A model generated the notes under the pieces. The model was not told the DNA's origin and searched no databases. It saw only the letters and a program-made list of their open reading frames with translations. Positions 1 to 4,983 of a stretch of DNA of 7,885 bases are shown one piece after another. Numbering within the stretch: the first letter of the stretch is position 1; each line of letters begins with the position of its first letter. Source of the stretch: Halarsenatibacter sp964630835 (GTDB taxonomy: Bacteria; Bacillota; Halanaerobiia; Halanaerobiales; Halarsenatibacteraceae); the NCBI GenBank assembly GCA_964630835.1, contig CAZVZM010000081.1:1-7885 (forward strand), written 5' to 3'. Position numbers and translations under genes: made by a program.

Positions 1-106
1 TGCTTCCTGGTATTAGTTGCTAAATTTGCTTAACTTCCATTTCATAGGTCCTATCATAATATAATTTCAGTCAATTTTGAAATATCACAACCACAAAAAT
101 ACATAT
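1..106. other. Gene-free segment downstream of the replication operon
   Basis: This AT-rich stretch lies beyond the 3' end of the minus-strand operon. I see no coding region in it. It contains an 11-bp inverted repeat (ATAGG-T-CCTAT, 44-54) and a weak AT-only inverted repeat (ATTTCA at 64-69, TGAAAT at 78-83). Neither looks like a convincing intrinsic terminator for the operon, because there is no GC-rich stem followed by a T tract on the minus strand. Termination may lie outside the window or be Rho-dependent. Confidence 0.6.
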
Positions 107-502
107 TTACGTATTCCAGCCTCGTTCCTTCAGTGCTTCCAGATCTTCTGCGCTGGTTTTAGGAGCCTGTTCCCTGCTTTTCTTTTTTTCTGAATGCTGA
201 GAATCGGTGTCAGTCGCGGATATGTTTGAAGCTTTCGAGCCTTTTTTTAAAGAATTTTTGCCCCCGGTCACCAGCTCCTGGATGGCTACAGAGGCGGTGC
301 GTGCGGTGATCTCTTCTAAGAGAGCGAGATTGATTATTTCCGCAATCCTGTCATGTTTTTCCCGGGATGAACCGATAATTTCTAAAAGAATGTCATCGTA
401 TTCTCCAGCTTCCTCCCTTTCTGCGGGAAAATTCATGTCCGATGAAAACAACTTCTTACGCAGTGAAATAAGCTTTTCCACAGTCTGTGTCCTGCTAAGC
501 AT
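107..502 (-). CDS. Unrecognised 131-residue charged protein of the replication operon
   Basis: I do not recognise this family. The predicted protein is soluble, with no signal peptide or membrane segment. Residues 1-78 look helical and rich in Leu, Ile and Glu. Residues 80-118 are a Lys/Ser/Thr-rich, probably disordered linker. Residues 120-131 form a short tail, D-L-E-A-L-K-E-R-G-W-N-T, which closely matches the last residues of the DnaD-domain protein two genes upstream. The ATG start is well fixed: two in-frame TGA codons stand just before it, and a GGTGAT Shine-Dalgarno-like sequence precedes it by 5 nt. It begins 47 nt after the helicase-loader gene on the same strand, so it is probably co-transcribed as the last gene. 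By context I infer an accessory role in replication initiation or helicase loading; nothing in the sequence proves it. The position, start signal and conserved tail argue against a chance ORF. Confidence 0.72.
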   Translation of the reverse strand: MLSRTQTVEKLISLRKKLFSSDMNFPAEREEAGEYDDILLEIIGSSREKHDRIAEIINLALLEEITARTASVAIQELVTGGKNSLKKGSKASNISATDTDSQHSEKKKSREQAPKTSAEDLEALKERGWNT

Positions 503-549
503 ATTTCATCACCGGATAATCTCTTCTCATTCTCTTTAACCCCCTTTTA

Positions 550-1419
550 TTATTCCTCCTGCCAGCTGCTTTCTTCTGACTGCCTGGATCGGCGGGTGCG
601 ATAATCAGTCCGGGGAGAACTGGAAAATGCAAGTTTGTAGCCTTCCACCATCTTATTGACCCTGGAGGCGATATTTCGAGCAATCACTTTAAGATGCTCA
701 TCCTCAACGGGGGTGGAGTCATCATCCAGGAACATCTCAAAGTTGTGATTGGAAGTAAATATTGTCGCCAGATTGTTTTTTAGACGATAATCTACCCAGT
801 AAAGCAGCATCTCCAGAACAAAAGGTGAATATCTCAGTTCATTGAAAATATCATCTAGAACCACCAGCCGGGCTGTTTTGGCCCGCTGAAAAATTTCATT
901 TTGTTCGTAGTCTTTGTTATTCTGCTGAATATCGTTCTTTATATCCATCAGGCCTTCAGAAACATTGATAAAGTATACCGGAGTCCAGTTGAGATTGTAG
1001 GGGAAAACACCGTGCTGTATAACTTCTTTATTTTCATATTCATCTTCGGCAATATATTGGGCAGCCTCTTTTAAAGCAGCCACTGCCAGATGTGTCTTGC
1101 CAATTCCTGGATATTTGCTGTAGAGATAGACGGATTGAGGCAGCTTCATGGCTGAACCTATATCCTCGGCGAAAAGGCGGAATTTATTGACAACTTCGCG
1201 ATTTTCAGAAGAGAGAATATCGGTATTGAAATTATCCAGAGTACAGTTGCGGTAGAGGGGATCAATGCCGGCATTATCTATTATGTGACTGTAGATTTTT
1301 TCCACCATTTTATCCCGGGAGACAGCCTCAGTTCCAGTCTCTTTTTTTGAGTTCTTCGACGTCGTGGAGTTTATCCTGCGCTTCTTTTTTTGAATTATTT
1401 CGCGGAACCTGTCTTCCAT
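550..1419 (-). CDS. DnaC/DnaI-like AAA+ helicase-loader ATPase
   Basis: This 289-residue protein is probably an ATPase that loads replicative DNA helicase. An AAA+ core follows a basic N-terminal region. Walker A is K-Y-P-G-I-G-K-T at 102-109, followed by H-L-A as in DnaC proteins. Walker B is L-V-V-L-D-D at 185-190, and the sensor-1-like T-S-N is at 222-224. An R-N-I-A-S-R segment (248-253) resembles the box VII arginine-finger region of DnaC/DnaI. The first glycine usual in Walker A is lysine here. The C-terminus (about 265-289) is Arg/Ser/Glu-rich. The chosen ATG overlaps the upstream DnaD-like gene by 92 bp and has AAGGAG 13 nt before it. The alternative Met38 (ATG at 1306-1308) would remove the overlap but has only a poor ribosome site. 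IstB-type transposition ATPases are related, but no transposase gene is nearby and the DnaD-like neighbour favours replication. The family call is strong; the start is less sure. Confidence 0.88.
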   Translation of the reverse strand: MEDRFREIIQKKKRRINSTTSKNSKKETGTEAVSRDKMVEKIYSHIIDNAGIDPLYRNCTLDNFNTDILSSENREVVNKFRLFAEDIGSAMKLPQSVYLYSKYPGIGKTHLAVAALKEAAQYIAEDEYENKEVIQHGVFPYNLNWTPVYFINVSEGLMDIKNDIQQNNKDYEQNEIFQRAKTARLVVLDDIFNELRYSPFVLEMLLYWVDYRLKNNLATIFTSNHNFEMFLDDDSTPVEDEHLKVIARNIASRVNKMVEGYKLAFSSSPRTDYRTRRSRQSEESSWQEE

Positions 1420-2029
1420 GGTTGGTTTCTTCTCTCCTTTCCTGCTGGTATTCTTCTAAGGTGGTTATATTTTCAGAATACAGGTTGTTAAGAATACTGC
1501 GCAGGTATGCAAAAGGGCTGCCTTCCGCCCTTTCGGAAGCAATGAAAATGAGTTTCTCGATGAGCCCGGGATCCATATCCTTCTTTAGATAGCCCTGCAG
1601 GTGACTGAATTTTGAAGGGGTGAGAGGTTGTTCGGGAAATTCGCGGTTCCAGATGCCGGCAAGCCTGTCAACCGGTTTTTCAGAGGAGTCGTCGACTTCA
1701 AAGCCATCATGAGAAACTTCAGCATCAATTGGGGGCTTTTCGCGGGGATAGAGCAGAGTAACCTCCACCCGGCGGCGGGAAAAGTCAATTAATTCCAGCC
1801 AGTTTTTGGCTTCCAGTTCGGGTAATACATCTTCAAGCTCCTTTTCATTTTGTGATGTCATTCTGGCCAGTTTTCCTGGAGAAATGTTGATTTTTCTGCT
1901 TTCTCCAGCCGTACTCCAGAGGGCAATAAGGGTGAGCTTTTCCAGCGAATTTAAATCTTTTTGCCTCCAGATAAATTCGGGGACAGTCCTGGATTTATAA
2001 TTCATGTTTTCGGGGCGATATTCCTCCAT
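1328..2029 (-). CDS. DnaD-domain replication initiation protein
   Basis: This 233-residue protein belongs by architecture to the DnaD family, whose Bacillota members remodel DNA and help recruit the helicase loader during replication initiation and restart. Residues about 16-97 look like the N-terminal winged-helix domain. Residues about 122-196 match the C-terminal DnaD domain: I-W-N-R-E-F near 126-131, a helical stretch, then Y-L-R-S-I-L-N-N-L (175-183) and an I-T-T-L-E-E end. The Y-x3-I-x3-W motif known from DnaD proteins is present with the last Trp replaced by Leu. A charged linker follows, ending in D-V-E-E-L-K-K-R-D-W-N (223-233). The ATG start has GGAGG (2037-2041) 7 nt away, a strong ribosome site. 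It is the first gene of the minus operon, just upstream of the DnaC-like loader, the partner expected from the B. subtilis DnaD-DnaI pathway. Phage DnaD-like proteins are an alternative origin, but no other phage genes are visible. Confidence 0.88.
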   Translation of the reverse strand: MEEYRPENMNYKSRTVPEFIWRQKDLNSLEKLTLIALWSTAGESRKINISPGKLARMTSQNEKELEDVLPELEAKNWLELIDFSRRRVEVTLLYPREKPPIDAEVSHDGFEVDDSSEKPVDRLAGIWNREFPEQPLTPSKFSHLQGYLKKDMDPGLIEKLIFIASERAEGSPFAYLRSILNNLYSENITTLEEYQQERREETNHGRQVPRNNSKKEAQDKLHDVEELKKRDWN

Positions 2030-2116
2030 GGAGATTCCTCCAGGATTTCACATTAAATTTAATGGTTCTTATCCGTATCAGTCGATAAAGTTTTGTTAAA
2101 GTTTACAGTCACAATA

Positions 2117-2145
2117 ATTATACTTAGAGGAAAAATTTAAAGTGA
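2117..2145 (-). promoter_or_regulatory. Putative sigma-A promoter of the replication operon
   Basis: On the minus strand a perfect TATAAT occupies 2122-2117. At 17-bp spacing the -35 position (2145-2140) reads TCACTT, a poor match to TTGACA. Transcription would start near 2110, giving a leader of about 80 nt. The weak -35 falls inside the left arm of a 10-bp inverted repeat, so an activator or repressor may act here. The call rests on the -10 match and position only. Confidence 0.45.
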
Positions 2146-2195
2146 CGGAGATTCATAGCTTCCTATAATAATAGGTGAGCAGCTATCACTTTAAA
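2136..2195. repeat. 60-bp nested inverted repeat, possible operator
   Basis: The outer arms are a perfect 10-bp inverted repeat: TTTAAAGTGA (2136-2145) and TCACTTTAAA (2186-2195). Inside are TAGCT (2156-2160) paired with AGCTA (2181-2185), and CCTAT (2162-2166) paired with ATAGG (2171-2175) around an AATA loop. The left outer arm covers the putative -35 of the minus-strand promoter. It could be a two-site operator with arm centres about 50 bp apart, or a fold in RNA or single-stranded DNA. No T tract follows on the plus strand, so it is not a plain terminator. Confidence 0.6.
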
Positions 2196-2203
2196 GGCAT
2201 ATG

Positions 2204-2218
2204 TGGTAAATTTCACCA
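2204..2218. promoter_or_regulatory. 15-bp imperfect palindrome, possible operator
   Basis: TGGTAAATTTCACCA is symmetric around the T at 2211 apart from one mismatched pair. The form is typical of a dimeric repressor site. It lies between the divergent promoters. No regulator can be assigned from sequence alone. Confidence 0.35.
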
Positions 2219-2320
2219 GCGATTATGGAGAAGATCCTAAAAATTAAAGTCAATCTGTCAGCGTGTTTTTAAATATACCACAGTGTGTCAGCAATTTCAA
2301 TGCCGGCAGGAGTTTAGCAA

Positions 2321-2349
2321 TTGTATTTTTGCAGGAGTTATGTTAAAAT
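2321..2349 (+). promoter_or_regulatory. Sigma-A promoter for secG
   Basis: A -35 of TTGTAT (2321-2326) is followed, after 17 bp, by a -10 of TAAAAT (2344-2349). An extended -10 TG sits at 2341-2342. Transcription would start near 2356, leaving a leader of about 115 nt before the secG start codon. Confidence 0.65.
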
Positions 2350-2353
2350 GATT

Positions 2354-2380
2354 AAGGATAAAAGGCGTAAAAATATCCTT
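2354..2380 (+). other. Stem-loop in the secG leader
   Basis: AAGGATA (2354-2360) pairs perfectly with TATCCTT (2374-2380) around a 13-nt A-rich loop. It would lie at the very 5' end of the predicted transcript, where it could protect the mRNA. Its role is unknown. Confidence 0.45.
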
Positions 2381-2409
2381 TAAATATGCTTTTGATTGTA
2401 AGGAGCCTG

Positions 2410-2427
2410 ACCGCCTCTCCTGGCGGT
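2410..2427 (+). other. GC-rich stem-loop in the secG leader
   Basis: ACCGCC (2410-2415) pairs with GGCGGT (2422-2427) around a 6-nt loop, flanked by direct copies of GAGCCT (2404-2409 and 2428-2433). No T tract follows, so it is not an intrinsic terminator. AGGAG (2401-2405) can instead pair with CTCCT (2417-2421), so two folds are possible. I cannot match it to a known riboswitch. Confidence 0.45.
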
Positions 2428-2456
2428 GAGCCTATCCGACAAATCACAGTTATTTC

Positions 2457-2464
2457 AGGAGGTG
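2457..2464 (+). promoter_or_regulatory. Strong ribosome binding site that fixes the secG start
   Basis: AGGAGGTG is a near-perfect anti-Shine-Dalgarno match. It stands 6 nt before the TTG at 2471 (8 nt counted from GGAGG). It shows that translation starts there and not at the in-frame GTG at 2426, which would put 15 non-SecG residues at the front. Confidence 0.85.
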
Positions 2465-2470
2465 AATATT

Positions 2471-2692
2471 TTGGGGATTTTGAGAATCTTACATCTGCTG
2501 ACTTCTATAGGAGTTATTGTAGGAGTTTTGCTGCAATCCGGTAAAAGTGCCGGGCTTTCCGGGACAATCGATGGAGGGGCCACCGAATTTTTTGGTTCAT
2601 CGGGACGCAGAATGGAAGAAAAAATAAATAAAGCCACAGGAGTCGGAGCAGTAATATTTATGGTTTTGTCCCTTATATTAGCAATTATTTAG
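2471..2692 (+). CDS. secG: SecG, protein-export translocase subunit
   Basis: SecG is the small accessory subunit of the SecYEG channel in the cytoplasmic membrane and aids SecA-driven protein export. The 73-residue product has the usual length and layout. A first membrane helix covers about residues 3-21. It is followed by the conserved L-L-Q-S-G-K-S-A-G-L-S-G stretch (20-31), a Gly-rich loop with E-F-F-G (39-42), and a second membrane helix at about 57-73. The start is TTG, chosen because an AGGAGGTG ribosome site lies directly before it and the protein then begins where SecG proteins normally do. A sigma-A-type promoter about 120 bp upstream and a structured leader precede it. No terminator follows directly; the first hairpin/T-tract pair is about 200 bp downstream. 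In many Bacillota secG lies close to rnr and smpB; here three genes separate secG from rnr. Confidence 0.95.
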   Translation: MGILRILHLLTSIGVIVGVLLQSGKSAGLSGTIDGGATEFFGSSGRRMEEKINKATGVGAVIFMVLSLILAII

Positions 2693-2802
2693 ATTATAAC
2701 CGGGAAATAAACATGTTTCATACGGGCAATATCTGGTTTCTGTTATCGATTTTTGGCATATCATACATCCAATTAATCAGATAGCTGGTAAAATGGCTTT
2801 TT

Positions 2803-2830
2803 TTGAGTGCAATTACTATTGTGTTATAAC
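2803..2830 (+). promoter_or_regulatory. Putative sigma-A promoter upstream of hppA
   Basis: TTGAGT (2803-2808), a 16-bp spacer and TATAAC (2825-2830), with an extended -10 TG at 2822-2823. Transcription would start near 2837, upstream of both terminator-like hairpins. Transcripts would therefore have to read through these to reach hppA. I found no equally good promoter between the terminators and hppA. Confidence 0.5.
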
Positions 2831-2898
2831 ATTTTATTCATCAATAAATTTAACAGATAGAACAGGGTTTTTCTGCTGCAGGCAGGTATTTTGCCGGG

Positions 2899-2929
2899 CC
2901 TGTCAGTTGGCTGGCAGGATAATTTTTTT
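2899..2929 (+). terminator. Intrinsic terminator or attenuator 1
   Basis: CCTGTCAG (2899-2906) pairs with CTGGCAGG (2911-2918), an 8-bp stem with one G-U pair and a TTGG loop. ATAA and seven T follow (2923-2929). This is a good Rho-independent terminator. It may end the secG transcript, attenuate hppA, or both. Confidence 0.7.
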
Positions 2930-2957
2930 AGCGGTCGCTGGCCGCTGTTTTCTTTTT
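2930..2957 (+). terminator. Intrinsic terminator 2, tandem to the first
   Basis: AGCGGT (2930-2935) pairs with GCCGCT (2941-2946) around a 5-nt loop, including one terminal G-U pair. A T-rich tract broken by one C follows (2948-2957). It begins directly after the T tract of terminator 1, giving a double stop. Confidence 0.55.
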
Positions 2958-3015
2958 GCTGACGGCATTGCGGCATAAAACAAAAAATATCATCCACAAG
3001 GAGGACGAAGTAAAA

Positions 3016-4962
3016 ATGGAGTTTTTAGTTCCAGCAGCTGGTATTCTGGCTCTTCTGTTTGCCCTGCTCAGGGCTCGAAAGGTTCTTAAAGCGGACCGCG
3101 GTACCTCTAGAATGAGCGAACTCTCGCATTCCATCAACGAAGGTGCTATGGCTTTTCTAAAAAAGGAATACAGCGTTCTTGCAATTTTTGTGGCTTTAGT
3201 AACGGTGATCATGATACCCACACTGGGGGGGCGAACTGCAATATCATTTGTGATTGGGGCTTTCTTTTCCGGACTGGCCGGTTTTATTGGCATGCAGATT
3301 GCCACAAATGCCAATGCCCCGACCACCCAGGCAGCCAGGACTTCGTTGAATGATGCCCTGGACATTTCGTTTGCAGGCGGTTCGGTCATGGGAATGAGCG
3401 TTGCCGGCCTGGGAACTCTGGGACTGGGTGTTCTTTACATACTGTTTACAGAGGATATCAATTCCATAAATGGGTTTGCATTTGGGGCCAGTTCAATTGC
3501 CCTTTTTGCCCGTGTTGGCGGGGGGGTCTACACCAAGGCGGCAGATGTGGGAGCTGACATGGTGGGCAAAGTAGAGGCAGGCATTCCCGAGGACGATCCC
3601 CGCAACCCGGCCGTTATTGCAGACAATGTAGGAGACAATGTGGGAGATGTGGCCGGAATGGGCGCTGACCTGTTTGAATCCTTCGTCGGCTCAATGATAG
3701 CCGCCATGGCCCTGGGAACAACTATGGGAGAGGAATATGTCATCCTCCCTCTCCTGCTGGCATCACTGGGCATAGTGGCAGCAATAATTGGAACCGCCTT
3801 TGTAAGAACCAGAGAAGGTGGAGATCCTGCTAAAGCTCTCGATAGAGGGTTGATGATAAGTTCGATTATAACCGTGGCATTTGCTTTTATTCTGGTATGG
3901 TATCTTCTGCCCGGTTTCGGTGTATTCTGGGCGGTATTGTCCGGAATTTTAGTGGGAATTATCATCGGGCGAATCACTGAATATTTTACTTCTGAAAAAT
4001 ACGGTCCGGTTAAGGGCATTGCAGAGCAATCCCAGACCGGAACGGCTCCCAACATTATAGCAGGTATTTCTGTGGGGATGCGCAGCACTCTTTTCCCCAT
4101 ACTGGCGATTGCCATCGCCATCCTTATTGCATACAATCTGGCCGGTCTTTACGGTATAGCTATGACGGCTGTGGGCATGCTCTCTACTATTGGCATTTCT
4201 CTGGCAATAGATGCCTATGGTCCGATAGCTGATAATGCTGGAGGTATAGCTGAGATGGCCGAGCTGGAAGCTGAAGTGAGGGAGAGGACGGATGAGCTGG
4301 ACTCGGTAGGTAATACAACTGCAGCTATCGGCAAAGGGTTTGCCATAGGCTCTGCAGCTCTGACAGCTTTATCTCTCTTTGCTGCCTTTTCGGAGGCGGT
4401 AGAACTTGAGACGATCAGCCTTCTGGAGCCTCAGGTTATTGTGGGACTTTTTATAGGTGCAATGATGACGTTCCTCTTTTCGGCACTTACCATGGAGGCT
4501 GTGGGAGATGCAGCTTTTGAGATGATTTCTGAAGTGCGGCGTCAATTTGAAGAAAATCCCGGCATTATTAAGGGAGAAGTAAAGCCTGACAGCAAAAGAT
4601 GCATCCATATAAGCACCAGCGCCGCTTTAAAGCAGATGGTGCTGCCCGGTCTTCTGGCGGTGGTTGTTCCTGTGCTGGTGGGTTTCTGGAATGTACAGGC
4701 ACTTGGGGGGCTGCTGGCCGGAGCTCTTTCCACCGGAGTCCTGCTGGCTATAATGATGGCAAATGCCGGCGGTGCCTGGGATAATGCAAAAAAATATATC
4801 GAAGCGGGCAATTACGGAGGCAAGGGCACGGACACGCATGCAGCCTCAGTTGTGGGAGATACGGTTGGAGACCCCTTTAAAGATACCTCCGGACCGTCAC
4901 TGAATATTTTAATTAAGCTTATGACTATAGTATCCCTGGTGTTTGCTCCGCTGTTCATCTAG
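3016..4962 (+). CDS. hppA: Membrane ion-translocating pyrophosphatase, K+-dependent type
   Basis: This 648-residue integral membrane enzyme hydrolyses pyrophosphate and uses the energy to pump Na+ and/or H+ across the cytoplasmic membrane. Family motifs are intact. D-x7-K-x-E is D177-K185-E187, and the acidic site D-N-V-G-D-N-V-G-D is at 203-211. A C-terminal K-G-T-D-T-H segment (603-608) leads into D615, D619, K622 and D623. Many hydrophobic segments fit the usual 16-helix fold. G-N-T-T-A-A-I-G (432-439) carries Ala and Gly where K+-independent enzymes have Lys and Thr, so K+ dependence is expected. Glu221, in D-L-F-E-S-F-V-G, occupies the membrane-glutamate position of the Thermotoga Na+-pumping enzyme. 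Na+ pumping, perhaps with H+, is therefore plausible but not proven. The ATG was chosen because AAGGAGG (2998-3004) lies 11 nt before it; an in-frame start 60 bp upstream would add 20 atypical residues. The thioesterase gene begins 21 nt after its stop. Confidence 0.97.
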   Translation: MEFLVPAAGILALLFALLRARKVLKADRGTSRMSELSHSINEGAMAFLKKEYSVLAIFVALVTVIMIPTLGGRTAISFVIGAFFSGLAGFIGMQIATNANAPTTQAARTSLNDALDISFAGGSVMGMSVAGLGTLGLGVLYILFTEDINSINGFAFGASSIALFARVGGGVYTKAADVGADMVGKVEAGIPEDDPRNPAVIADNVGDNVGDVAGMGADLFESFVGSMIAAMALGTTMGEEYVILPLLLASLGIVAAIIGTAFVRTREGGDPAKALDRGLMISSIITVAFAFILVWYLLPGFGVFWAVLSGILVGIIIGRITEYFTSEKYGPVKGIAEQSQTGTAPNIIAGISVGMRSTLFPILAIAIAILIAYNLAGLYGIAMTAVGMLSTIGISLAIDAYGPIADNAGGIAEMAELEAEVRERTDELDSVGNTTAAIGKGFAIGSAALTALSLFAAFSEAVELETISLLEPQVIVGLFIGAMMTFLFSALTMEAVGDAAFEMISEVRRQFEENPGIIKGEVKPDSKRCIHISTSAALKQMVLPGLLAVVVPVLVGFWNVQALGGLLAGALSTGVLLAIMMANAGGAWDNAKKYIEAGNYGGKGTDTHAASVVGDTVGDPFKDTSGPSLNILIKLMTIVSLVFAPLFI

Positions 4963-4983
4963 CCAGGCAGGAGGTGTATTTAG

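Larger units (their letters stand above)
2030..2470. other. Divergent intergenic region between the replication operon and secG
   Basis: This region of about 440 bp has no supported coding sequence; the longest candidates are peptides of 8-15 codons without a ribosome site. It contains regulatory-looking elements listed separately. Reading rightward, these are a minus-strand promoter, a 60-bp nested inverted repeat, a 15-bp imperfect palindrome, two TGTCAGC copies 30 bp apart, a plus-strand sigma-A-type promoter, and a secG leader with two stem-loops. Confidence 0.7.
2693..3015. other. Intergenic region secG-hppA with promoter and tandem terminators
   Basis: I see no supported gene in these 323 bp. 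An open frame from the ATG at 2793 (61 codons, Cys- and Phe-rich) lacks a ribosome site and spans the promoter and terminators. The region holds a 10-bp palindrome (AAACATGTTT, 2709-2718), a promoter, two terminator-like hairpins and the hppA ribosome site. Confidence 0.65.

Noticed and set aside
64..83. ATTTCA/TGAAAT hairpin as terminator of the replication operon
   Set aside because: The stem is only 6 bp and nearly all A/T with an 8-nt loop, and no clean T run follows on the minus strand.
550..1419. IstB-type transposition ATPase, marking an insertion sequence
   Set aside because: The AAA+ core is shared, but no IstA transposase, terminal repeats or target duplication is seen, and a DnaD-domain gene is directly upstream.
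2348..2383. 11-codon leader peptide (M-I-K-D-K-R-R-K-N-I-L) before secG
   Set aside because: It has an AGGAG 10 nt upstream, but this lies within the promoter spacer, before the expected transcription start, so it would not be on the mRNA.
2426..2470. In-frame GTG start giving secG an extra 15 residues
   Set aside because: The added residues are not SecG-like, the GTG is part of a GC-rich hairpin, and a near-perfect ribosome site points to the TTG at 2471.
2793..2978. 61-codon Cys/Phe-rich frame in the secG-hppA spacer
   Set aside because: There is no ribosome site before the ATG, and it runs through the putative promoter and both terminators, which explain the sequence better.
2956..3015. 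Upstream start adding 20 residues to HppA
   Set aside because: The extra basic residues are atypical and cover the AAGGAGG ribosome site; the ATG at 3016 fits both.
3528..4136. Minus-strand open frame of 202 codons within hppA
   Set aside because: Antisense to well-conserved hppA motifs and rich in Pro/Ile/Ala/Ser as expected from mirror-reading a membrane protein. No ribosome site was seen.
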